Assembly: GCA_008508345.1 (NCBI GenBank)
Contig: QNGE01002665.1
Location: 42,851-106,850 of the forward strand
DNA: 64,000 nucleotides
Reading direction: 5' to 3'
From: Paragonimus westermani
Taxonomy: Eukaryota > Platyhelminthes > Trematoda > Plagiorchiida > Troglotrematidae
The notes under the pieces are model-generated. The model was not told the DNA's origin. It saw only the letters and a program-made list of their open reading frames with translations, and did no database searches. A program made the translations under genes and the position numbers. Shown one piece after another: positions 13,085-24,000 of the stretch (position 1 is the first letter of the stretch; each line of letters starts with the position of its first letter).

Positions 13085-14043
13085 GAGCGCATAAAGAGGG
13101 AGTCAGTCGATGTATTGCGATGGCTTCCGCAATATTGAGAGCCTGCTTTAGCTCGGGTCTAAAGTACACTCTGAAAGCCGCTCTAGGGTCCACTGAGTGG
13201 CAGGTCTGTAGAAGGTGTTTTGTAATGGCACTGACGGTGAAGTTGGAACACGGGTGGTTTCATCCACGTAGACCAGTCGGGCGGCGTTGTATGTGCGCTT
13301 GAGTGCTGCACCTAAACTGCGTTTGATCAGGGCTGAAACATCATCACCTTTTAAAGGAAGAGTTAGATAGGCAGGCTTGCGAGGAACAGTAACGGGTGTA
13401 ACCCGCGATGTTTGTGGAGTGGAGTACTTTTCAATAAACCTCTTGGGATAACCATTTTCTATAATAGTCTCATGCAGTAACATCAGTTCACTTTCAAGCT
13501 CATCCTCTGTCGGAATACGTCGAACGCTGTGAAACAAAGTCCTAACGAGGCCACGTTTTTGAACAATAAAGTGCAGATATTGTCCTGTCCACGTGGACTT
13601 GCGTTAGATACCTCTGGAAAGTGACCCATCCTCGCGTCTTTTCAAAAGAACATCAAGGAATGATATCCTCTCATTTTGTTCATATTCAAGGGTAAACGTT
13701 AGTTTGTTGTCTGAACTATTTAACAGCTCATGGAAAGCTGTTACTTGCCAGTGGCCGTCGAATATAGCAAAAATATCGTCTACGTATCATTTATAAAACA
13801 ACGTGTTCCGAATTTCAGTGGACACATAATGTTCTTACTGACCCATGAATATGTCAGCTAAAACAGGTCCTAATGGACTACCCATTGCAACTCCATCTAT
13901 TTGTCTGTAGCAGATGCCGTTGACCACAAATTGGATATTGGATGTGCACATTTTCAACAGCTTTGAGAGCTCATTGATGGGAATACCAGGTGCCAACTTT
14001 TTGTACAGTATTTTAGCTCTTCTTTGTTCTCTCTAGATTTTTC
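13085..14043 (-). mobile_element. Penelope-like element fragment, GIY-YIG region lost
   Basis: Read from about 14030 down to 13085 the protein pieces are: NIQFVVNGICYRQIDGVAMG followed by SPLGPVLADIFMG (RT block), an in-frame TGA directly before the catalytic YVDD at 13786-13775, DDIFAIFDGHW, RISFLDVLLKRREDGSL, then RGLVRTLFHSVRRIPTEDEL and KPAYLTLPLKGDDVSALIKR, GAALKRTYNAARLVYVDETT. It closes with ALNIAEAIAIHRLTPSLCAQ (about 13145-13085), the usual end of these proteins. Penelope-like elements fuse an RT to a GIY-YIG endonuclease. Here the sequence passes from the linker after the RT almost straight to the C-terminal end, so most of the endonuclease is deleted. Two further stops are visible. 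The fragment ends abruptly at the N at 14044. Confidence 0.88.
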
Positions 14044-14044
14044 N
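14044..14044. other. Assembly join (single N)
   Basis: A lone N interrupts the sequence exactly where the Penelope-like reading stops. Sequence beyond it shows no continuation of the element, so the join may be a collapsed gap or a mis-join. Confidence 0.7.
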
Positions 14045-15880
14045 GATAACCCCGCGATCAGGACTTCCTAGACAGGTCGAGATCACCAGATTACAGCTGA
14101 TTCACCTCAGACTAATCAGCATGATTTAGATAGGCTGAGTTAAGTAGGTGATCAGGGTCCTAAAATGAACTTAAGCCAAGGTTTACAACTGGCTGTGAAT
14201 CAGCACCTAATCGTTACCGAGTTTGGCTTGACGTCGCGCAAGTTCAAGTGCGAAACCATGCAGTTTACTTCAGGCTGGTATAATATGGCTAGTATCTTAA
14301 CCTGCTTGTAACAAGTAACAGTGTACTCTTTAGAAGATTTGGATACAACTTTCCCGTTGACTGAACCTAGTCTACAGTCAGTATGAATTCGGACTCTTCA
14401 CATATGGTGCGGTTTAAAATAACCCCGTAGGCCGCGCCCCTCAATCCAGTTGTCTTCTCTCTTATAAGATGGACCCCACTGCTATGTACCCCTAGAATGA
14501 GCCCTCAAGTGTTTGTATATTTGCTCCAACCAACCTGGTGAACGTCTGAACAATTGCGGGCTCTAAATGTGACATGTGGAATGAATAAGGTAAATGATCT
14601 CATGCTTCTTTACCGACGTTCCATCTCACGAACGATCGGCTGGTCTTACGTTCCTCGACCTTAAAGCTTCTTGTATCGAAGAACCAATGAAAAAGGATCT
14701 TTATATTCTTTTTTCATTGCGGTATATTTGGTCATATTAGTCGTAGTGTATGAATACCAGAACTGATGTCACTGTTCAAAAGGACGTACGGTTCAAGGGA
14801 CATCGCGGTATAAAAGGTACATGACTGCACGAAGTGAATTAACATTGCTAGTTGTACTGGTTATTTTGTGACATTAACTTACATCAACTGCCACTTAAAT
14901 AGACGGCATACACAGAATTTGTAATTGACAGCGTCATTCTTTTCTATTGTTGGTGACATTTTTCAGTAAAAAGTGGCCTATAAGCTGTAACATAGTACAA
15001 TAATTCATGTTCACTCTGCATAGTTGTGATTTGAGACAATGTCAGTCATAGGTTTAGGAGAATAAAACTGCAGAGCACAATTAACGTAATATTTTATCTT
15101 AACTGACCCTCCAAGTATGATGTGGTCTGTGGACAAATCACATAAAGGACAGGGGCTAACTGTGTGCTGATCTCACATAAATTTGTTGCAATTGTCACCA
15201 ATACAGCCTATCTCTTTGCCATATTTGGTCCACACACACTGCATCCCTTTTTCATACTGTGGTCGGCTTCAAGCAGGAAAAATGTGAACAGCTTTCTCAT
15301 GAAATCAGAGTATAACCTTCCGACACGAAAGCACGCACACATATACTCAATAACATAACCCATAGTTACTTTCGGTTTTTAACTAGGTTTTTCGATTAAT
15401 TGGGTGAGTGGGGCACCATCCTCCTCTTCCTTAGTGATTTCCACGATAAGTTTACAAGCAAGGCGACGCGGAATGTTTCCCTCTCTGAATACGAGGTTTT
15501 GCCGATGTCTTTACAATCTTCTCAATAAAGAAAAGTCTACTCGATATCCGAAAGTGTTGCAAGTTAAACCAAAACCACTGGGCTGACGGTGTGTCTGGTA
15601 AATGGTCGATTTATGTGAACTCCACGCCTTTTCATTTTCCCTAAGACTCATCAAATACAGGTGTCTTTCCTAGTCTATTCTCAGTCAGATGTTTATCATA
15701 CATTATGAATTAACAAATCATTTGCCTGTTAACGAAAATGGACCCGATCATATTACGTATTGTGAACTATACTCATAGTCTGACCGCAAAAGAATTCAGT
15801 ATTGTGGAGTTGTTTGTAGAAGCGAAGCCACGTCATATTACTCAGACGGTCGCTTTTCTTCTTCTCCTTCTCAAACCAAG
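14045..15880. other. No recognisable gene
   Basis: Short frames only, with no motif. A pyrimidine-rich tract at about 15853-15872 may be the splice acceptor tract for the candidate exon that follows. Confidence 0.4.
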
Positions 15881-16136
15881 TGCCACTTAGATCAGACACG
15901 GAAAGTGGATCTGGTCGCATCATTTGTTAGAACTTCAAACTCCAGGACAGATGAACCGATACGCTGTAACCACTGCTGCATCAACCTACACAAATGGCCT
16001 GCTTGTAATGGATCAGCCGCGTGGCAGAGTGATCCCCTGTCGCATAAGACCAGATGGGTGGCTTGGGTGGTCAGTCATCTCCCCACCGTCTGTCGACCAG
16101 GAACGGTGGAGGTATGCGCGACCGTTTACAAAATAG
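15881..16136 (+). CDS. Candidate exon upstream of the polyQ membrane protein gene
   Basis: A long pyrimidine tract (about 15853-15872) precedes possible acceptors at 15880 or 15890. The frame stays open to a GT donor at 16137 (AAATAG|GTACTT), giving about 85 residues. The translation is cysteine-rich (for example RCNHCCINLHKWPACNG) and would suit an extracellular segment. The donor leaves phase 1, which fits the acceptor phase of the membrane exon at 19973. A second frame in the same stretch (from 15924) is also open and looks coding-like, but it hits a stop just before this donor. Frame choice is therefore inferred from phase alone. No domain family is recognised. Confidence 0.35.
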
Positions 16137-18020
16137 GTACTTCTACAGTACTCAGTATCCCACTGGGATGAGCACATTGTGCTTAGTTGCGCCCTCCGCA
16201 CAGGTATACTGAGATAGCAGACAAAAGGGTTATTGATAAACGAAAACTGCAATAACGGGACGTACAATCGGACAGACTTTCTGAAGCTGACTTCTAGCAC
16301 AGACCCATTCCAAACTTTGTTTACGAAGAATGATAAGTTCTTCTTCCAGGTAGAAAACGATGGCAAATTAGTTCAGAAGTAATTTTGGGAACTAGATTTC
16401 CGCAAGATGAACTGCCAGTGGTCTTGAAAGTCCTCAATTTTGTTACTACTAACACCTGTAATTGTGAATGTGTGTGCATACTCAAGATATGTGTAACATC
16501 GTGCGGGTTTGTTGCAGTAGATCTGCCATCAGGACTGAACGAGACCTTGAGCATCTAGGGCTGACGCTAGCGCGCCGTTAGAACCGGAACAGTCGGACAA
16601 GACCATGAAACTGACGTTCCATAAAACCGTTATCGTTCGGGTCAGGTTTATACTGACTGGTCAAACATCCCACTTCATTCCCAACGTGACCTTGACGATA
16701 CGCAATGCTAAGGAGCACAAACCTCGAGTGTAACGCTTTTTCGCAAGTGGTTGCTTGAAAGCATATGAGTGCAAAGGTTGTTATCATCTGTGAGTAACGT
16801 TCCACTGATGTCAAACAAATGCATTACCATTTGTCAGTGTCCACTAACTGGAATGAGCATTTACCTTTTTTGTAAAGCCGAATTCCTTTGATGTACGATC
16901 AATTTTTCTACCTCTGGCGCCGACTCACATACTGGACGCTAGTTAGCTTGTTTTTTCACCCTATGGCTTGACGAGCTATAAAAACGCAAGAGCTACATTT
17001 TGTACTTTGACTTCGGCTTTTTGGCACTAGGGCCTTCGGCGCTCGGACTTTCGGGCTGAGACAATAAACGCTGTTTTCGGGAGACCAGTGTTTTCCCTTC
17101 ATAGTCGGCTTTGGGGGAATCGGCTCTTAGGTGTAAATTAGTGCGTACCATATCACTGCGTCGCAGGAATCGTTCCAGATCAATTGCATCCACTCTGTCG
17201 CTCCGCGATATAACACAGTGTTAGGGCGGAGAACAGATTAACAAACACTACAAAATAGCACGACAAAAGACACCTTGTTATTTTCGTCACCGGCAAATTT
17301 AGACAAAGTTGGGCATTCCGAACAAAGTGCATCTGAGTAGACAGCTACTCTCTCGAACACTAAGGAACCACTTTGATCAACAATAATGTTCGAGGTGTCC
17401 ACTGTTGTCTAGCTTCAGCAAAATCCTTTACCTGCGACGGAACTTTAAAACATTCAGCATAGTGTCTTATAGTTATAGGACTACATTCACTTTGTGACAG
17501 TCAGTTTTAGTTTGTCCAGCGTCCTATTTTGATCAGGATGGATCCTGTGTTTTTGACTTAAGAAAAATCCAACTATATAAAAACTGTCGGGCTGTCCGGG
17601 TTGCAACATATCTGTGCGATCCGACGCACGCACTGATTAAACTTGTGTTTTTGCTATGACCTAGATTGGGAGTTTCCAGATCGTCGGTAAATCCTAACTC
17701 ACTCAGTTAGCTTGGTCAGGGATCGATAAGCAACTTAGTGAACGCCCAAAAAGGACAAGGGAGTAAGGCAACGATCTGCCAAATGATGAGCCACTTGACT
17801 GAGGGCCCCTTATTACTACCTAAGGAACATAAGAAACATTGCGTAAAATAGTGATGTAAATTTCTTGTGGCAATCTCAGCATAGATGTATATAGAACATG
17901 CTTTCGAGGACAGATCCTCGCCGATGGCAGAATTTTCTAAGATGTCGCAAACAAAACAGCGTACAACCTGTGATGTTTTGCAACTAAACATTCTGAAAGT
18001 TGGTCTTTACGTTTAGGTGA
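16137..18020. other. Probable intron or intergenic DNA
   Basis: Apart from the small minus-strand frame at 16993-17207, nothing is recognised here. If the exons at 15881 and 19973 belong together, this is the first part of their intron. Confidence 0.4.
16993..17207 (-). CDS. Candidate terminal exon, unknown protein
   Basis: A minus-strand frame of about 70 codons, bounded upstream by an in-frame TAA and ending with a stop at 16993-16995. It is strongly charged (LERFLRRSDMVRTNLHLR, later GPSAKKPKSKYKM), unlike the random frames around it, and resembles a basic nuclear-protein tail. I found no matching upstream exon and no family. It could be the last exon of a minus-strand gene, an exon relic or chance. 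Confidence 0.22.
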
Positions 18021-18112
18021 AGTTATCCGATGTTGTTTATTACTGCGGCGGCGCTTAGTGCAGTACACCGCTTAATCGGAACTCTTAGTGTCTATCCGGG
18101 CCATTGCCTCAT
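18021..18112 (+). pseudogene. Decayed partial copy of the polyQ-gene exon
   Basis: These 92 bases match 20855-20946 inside the membrane-protein exon with about a dozen differences. Shared runs include CACCGCTTAATCGGAACTCT. In the frame used by the intact exon the copy has a TAG where the exon has GAG (TTAGTG against TGAGCG), and a second TAG further on, so it cannot code. Similarity stops at both ends. It lies about 2.8 kb upstream of its source, in the presumed preceding intron, in the same orientation, which suggests a partial local duplication. Confidence 0.85.
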
Positions 18113-19972
18113 GCTGTGACTGCGGTTCTTGCGCGATGTAACCAAAACGAGCTCCACGTTATGGTCATCCGTGCACACGTATCGTGATTGCATTCTGCCT
18201 ACTGTAACAAAAATTCGACTTGTCCTGGCTCAATTTTCTATGGACATCCGTACCTGCTGAGTATTGTGAAGATCGTTATTGCCGATGACGAATGATAATT
18301 TTTGTTACTAACCATACCGAGTAAAATCAGCATATATTATCTAGTAAGCGAATTGACAATTTTACTAACCATGGTGACCGAACGAAGCATCGACATTCAG
18401 CAAAGTCCATGAAAGCCGTGAGGTAGACAACTGCGTACGAAACAACGAATAACGAGTGTTAACTTGATTATAAAATTACCGGTAGTGCGCGGTTACAAAT
18501 GCACGAAAAACTACTTTCATGTTATAGCTATTAATGAAATGCATTACGAGTGGTTTTATTTCCATAAATGACCGAGGTTGCTACTACTGGACATAACAGT
18601 ATTCATGTATATGATGTTCACCGGAGTTGACATTCTTCGCTTCCTCTATTTCGTTCTCAAAACACCCCATGCAAATAGTCCTCACTAATTTTCAGATGTG
18701 GATTCAAATACATGGTTTCAAAGTTTCATTAATCAGCTCCAATTAATTTACCTTCGGGTATCTACTGTATTACCGGAACACCAAAGACAAGTTAGTGTAT
18801 CGTGAGCACACAGAAAACAAAGTTAGAGTGAATTTCAGAGATGAAAAAAATGATTGTTTTAGTGGTTAAAGTGGTGTGACCTTCATATACACAAAAAGGA
18901 ACGGCAGTGTAATTAATCTGCTTAACTGAAGTATGGCTTCAAAACAAAAGAGTTACTTTTAAGTAGTTTCTAGGAGACACTACCAGATATTCTTTGTTAA
19001 TACTAAGGACAGTAAAAGTTATGCTCCAGGATTTTTTACATAATAATTCTATGCTGTGTATAACAATTCACAAATTCCAGCGATCTTCATCTCTCCAAAA
19101 TGAAACCACACTACTCCTGAAACTGCATCTGAATAACAGTGCGCTATACCATCACGTAGTGGCTCTTCATACGTAGCATTCCTCTGGTCCCCCAAGGGAT
19201 GCCGCTTATGACAGGCTTGTGTGTTTGTCAGTCCACCGCTTGCATTAGTTTTCAAAGGAAAGTGCTCTTTTCAAAGATCTTTCCACATTTGACATTAAAA
19301 GTCCTTTTGTACACCCATACACTTAACCTCTTGTTCTCATCAATTGTAGTATCGTCATCTTATTGTGCTGACCATTACTATAGGTTTTAAAGACGTACGC
19401 TCTTAACTCGAGTAAATGTCAACCTCATGACCTGGTCCATGCCATTTCACTTGAAACACACATTGTACAGCTTACCGTAAATTCGTGAACAAGCTACATT
19501 TGTGACTCCTTACGTTCACCTTATATCGAGTTTATTGTGCACCTCTCCCTCTTACAAACTTGACAGCTGTTTAGGTTACTATTTGCATGACAGTCTTCAC
19601 ATACGTTTTCATTTTTGCATTGTCTGTTTTATAGTTCCGAGATGAAATGTTGGGAGTTGACGAATTTAGGAATCACCCGCTTCTTTATCCTGAGTAGCTT
19701 CGTTTTTATTTCTTTTCGAGCTTTGCATGATTTTTTCTCATCGTGTATGTAAGAGCATGTTAACCTCATTGAAAGGGTACACAAAACTGGCAATGTGTTC
19801 ATCAAAAGCAACAGATTTGTTCTTGACTCTACTTGACAAGCCTGTAATCAAACAAATAACGATTTTTGTTCTAACTCCAGTTACATGTATTTGGATCTGT
19901 TCAACTATCTTACACGGTCACATGATCATCTACTGAACTGTAACAGACATTGCATCTCTTTACTGCTCACAG
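18113..19972. other. Probable intron, nothing recognised
   Basis: AT-rich, no motif-bearing frame. It ends in a pyrimidine-rich acceptor tract (CATCTCTTTACTGCTCACAG) at 19953-19972. Confidence 0.45.
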
Positions 19973-20674
19973 ATACGTCATACGCCGACGACAGGACTCC
20001 TTCTATTGCAGGCCAATCTGCAAACAGTGCCAAAACTCCACAGGAGGACAATGAATTTCAGCACCATACCTCTATCATCGTTGGTCTGTTGGGATTTTTC
20101 GCCATGTGTGGCTTATTTTCAGCCTCCATGACTTTGATTAATCGTCCCAAGCAAGCAAAAAGACGCAGCTTATCTGGGATTTGTAATAAACTGTTTTTTG
20201 AATCCGGGACGTCGATTGTGACCACTTTAGAAACGGGATCAGTGCTACAACTCAAAAAAGACCATTTGAGTACAAGATGTACGGTAAACCACAAGTCTTC
20301 CAGTGAATCTACTGAGGACCCCAAAGCAACCGAAACTAACACGTTTTTGAACGAGGACCGTGAAATCTTTGCAAGGACGAACGTACAAGAAGATCGCCGA
20401 CGGTCATGTGTGGCGTTTTGTAACGTTGGCAACAAAGCAGCAACAGCGCCTGACCCCACACTAGAGAGCAAAAGATGTTCCGATAGTTCTGTCGCCGACG
20501 AACTGAGTGAAGGTCATGCAAAACTGGACAGTCTGAATGGGGTTTCCTCTAAAGAGCTGAGTGAAATATTTGACCGAGCAACCAAACCAGTGAGCTACAT
20601 TCATAAGACAGCGGTCAGTAATATATGGAATACAGCGAAGTCTAATCCGATCTGGTTGAGTAGCATGCATCGGG

Positions 20675-20732
<58 letters not shown>

Positions 20733-21016
20733 GGGAATTCCTTCGAAGCAGTCTGCGAACGAACTTCGACATCCACGAACTCGGGAGAGGCATTTCAGAT
20801 CTGCTGCTAGTTCTTTCGGACATTTGCCGAATACGTACGTAATCCCAATAGAGAAGCTATCCGATGTTGTTTATCACTGCGGTAGCGCTGAGCGCAGTAC
20901 ACCGCTTAATCGGAACTCTTGGTGTCGATCCGGACCATTACCTCTGGTCGCAAAGCAGGATACTCAACAGAACTTCGAGCCGCATGCTCTGATTCAGTTG
21001 CACGAGGCACATTCTG
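19973..21016 (+). CDS. Membrane-spanning polyQ protein, anchor exon (unknown family)
   Basis: An internal exon of about 348 codons, open from a pyrimidine-rich acceptor (AG at 19971-19972) to a strong donor (CATTCTG|GTAAGTG at 21017). After about 30 hydrophilic residues there is one hydrophobic segment (IIVGLLGFFAMCGLFSASMT, about 20070-20135), then a basic stop-transfer stretch (NRPKQAKRRS). This predicts a single-pass protein whose long remainder is cytoplasmic. That tail is rich in Ser, Thr, Lys and Glu and holds a 19-residue Gln run (20677-20733). The exon enters in phase 1 and leaves in phase 1. The shape (short juxtamembrane part, one TM helix, disordered tail) suits a receptor or adhesion molecule, but I recognise no domain and name no function. 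Confidence 0.7.
20677..20733 (+). repeat. CAA repeat encoding polyglutamine
   Basis: Eighteen CAA codons followed by one CAG, in the frame of the surrounding exon. The near-pure CAA run suggests recent slippage. On the other strand it creates a spurious poly-leucine frame. Confidence 0.97.
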
Positions 21017-24000
21017 GTAAGTGAACTTCCACGCAATTATCGCTGTTTAAAATGCCCTACAGTTTTATTTTAAACTACAAAACCGTTCCAGCAACATAAG
21101 GTAGTTTCTGATTAGTAGTCGACGATTTTGAATGTTGCCGGTTGATCATCAATGAGACTACACATAAACGACGGCGGCCGAACTCTCAGAAGTTGTTGAG
21201 GGTTACTTCTACCTGAAAAAAACGACACATATCCGGTGGGACTGATCAGTCTCCGATTTTTCAGGAATTTCATCGAACTTTTTAAAAGCAAGACGTGCTG
21301 CAATAGTTAAAAACCCTGTTAGTTCAGGAAATTTGGTTTTTCTAGTCGGTCCAGTCGGACTTATTTGCAGCCCGTTTATTTTAACAAAGCACATAAATGT
21401 ACAGCTTGTTTCAATTAGGTAGTCGTTATAATAGTTAGGATGTTGTACCCGGATACAAATCAGATGGGTCACTTTATTTTCATGCCAAGCCTTTTGTGTA
21501 CCTGTAGTATTCAGCGGTCCGCTTGCTAACCTTCAGTAATTTTACTTCCGTGGCATTTGGGTTAAGCATATGGTGAGAGCAATAACATTCTGATTAACAT
21601 TCTTCCTTCTCGAACATGCACTTTCGAGTTCCAGTTCTGCCCCATGTACGCTGATGTTGAGCTCTATCAAAAGTGAAAAATGGACCTCCGGGCATTTTGT
21701 ACAATGCTCTCCCGGACACAAACCGTCAAACAGAAACACGGACACTTTGGCGAGATATAACCTTTAGGAATCACACACAGGCCACTTAGATCTCCTTTAA
21801 AAAAAGTTTTTACCGTGATTTTTGTGGATCCTACCTAGATTGTTTATGCACCGAACACTCGGACGGGCATTACCGTACATAAAACCACTAGCAAGCAACC
21901 TTCGCACAGCGATAGCAGGTTAACAGCTAATCTACACCTTATACAGAAACGTAGTCTTAAGTTAGTTTAGGTGATCTTAGAAATGATGATACAACCTAAT
22001 TTTCTTCCTAAACTAAGCAAACTGTACAGAGGCTACGACCAATTTTATGTGAACCCATGTGAAAGAATTCCGTTTGTGTGCTTCAGTAATCACATCAGCG
22101 CACGACAGTAAACTCTGTACGGTGAAAAACGGATTGGTATTTTTCCACTTTTCTGTCTTTTGGCTCAGCGGTTTTGAAGACACTAGTACTGTTTAGTTTG
22201 ATGTGCTTTCTTTGAACATTGTTTGGTTGTTGTATAGTAAGGATTGTTAAATAGTTCACTTTCTTTCAAAAAATTTTCAGTGTCCTAAGAACGGCTTTGA
22301 TGAAACATCACTGTCAATAAAGACAGATGTCTATTCTAACAGGGCAAGGTATTACTACTCACTGCGTCGCGCTAATATTAACCGGGTTTCGTTGGTCTAA
22401 AGTGTCTTCACGTCCCACAGGAAATGTTTCCAAGTTCGCGTTCCCCCGGAAGTGTTCTCTTTTGAGGGTGTGCTGTACAACATTCGCAAACGGGTAGGAA
22501 CCAACACAATAACTGAGCATCTCCGTGACCTGAACACAAAAGCGTGTTATTCGTTTCTTCAATGTGTACATACAATCCACAAATGTATTATTGAGGGAGG
22601 TTAGTAAAATGATGTACATTTTTGCTTATTTGCCTTAAGCTCAATTGCTCGCAAAGCAGGATAAGTGGAAATTGTCGGTAACGGTTGATTGGACGCCACA
22701 ATAGCTTCAACAACCAGGTTGTTTGTGCCCAGATGAAGGTTAGGCTGAAAGCTTATGGTGACATCTTTCAACTAGCCTCTGATTGCCATTGAAGGGAAAT
22801 AGCTGAAAACAATAAGATTTGGTAAGATAATGATGGTCACAAGCCAAGACAGTGGCAAGGAACTGATGAGCGAACATAGATGGTGGATTACGATGGAAAT
22901 TTTTTCCCGAAAACGCCAAACGCTGCGATTCAGCTCGAGTGGTGTTCATTTTCTAACACTGTCAGTTTGCTTACACGTTTATTGATTGTGTCCTGGTTAC
23001 CGAATTGTTTTCTTAAACTTATGAAGACGTCCACGGTATCTCATTTCGAGATGATCTTTTAATTCAAGCACTGTTCACAGGCAACTGTAGCTGAATGTTC
23101 AGACTTACTGATAAGAGTAAAGTTACTGTGCTCACATGACAGTCAGCAATATTGATAAGGTCTATTATGAAGACGTCTCAAGTATAGTGTTATTGATTCC
23201 TGAGGGCCAAATCAGTATATTGGCTACATGCAAATGCACAGCCAGAAATGAGCGGCTTTCAATCAGTGACCATTTATATATACTTTATATGTATACACAC
23301 ACTTTACTTTACGGAATTGCAAATCACAAGTTTCGACCCTAGAGCATCTTTAGTAGTTTACAGACGGAATTTCCAGGGATGTTTTGTTGCGTGCATTTCG
23401 ACTAAAGGTACATCGCATGCAATAAAACGTGGCGTGGCTTTTGCACCCGAAAATTCAGTCGTTCTTCATTCTAGGTCAGTGACTCAGTAGTCAGCATGGT
23501 TGCCATGTAAAAGCGCGACAAGAGAACGAGCCCTGGCTTTGGCAAGGAAGTGCACTAATGACGAGAGCTAACAAGCGGGAAATTCGAGTTTAATAGTTCT
23601 TTTCGAAAAGCCTGTTGGAGTTCGGCAGTGTCAATCAGTTGCGAACGACGTTCAATTTAGCTGAACCAAAATCCTCTATCGTTGACCAGTAAGTGAAGTT
23701 GACTGTACAGAATAATCAATAGAGATTTAGCGTTTCACCTCCTTTCGCGCTCTGTCCCCGTCATATTCAACCGCAAATTAGGTTAATGTAGTAGTGACCT
23801 AATCGACTGAATGATTTGACCGACTAAAAATACAACACCAGAAGACTGTGTCGGGAACGAATGGGTGCACATGTTTGCGTACACATTTAACTAGGGATGT
23901 ATCGATAAAAATAAAATGACTCACTGACAAGTTGAGCTGAAAAGGTCACATACAACAGAAAAACCACATCACAAGGTAGATTCACACTGAGTCGGGTGAT

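Noticed and set aside
20461..20823. 120-codon minus-strand frame with a long leucine run
   Set aside because: It is the antisense shadow of the CAA repeat in the polyQ exon; the leucines come from TTG codons opposite CAA.
22860..22885. CTGATGA matches outside the SINE-like copies (also near 8444 and 35841) as further hammerheads
   Set aside because: They lack the following GAAA block and helix III at the right spacing, so they are chance matches to a seven-base word.
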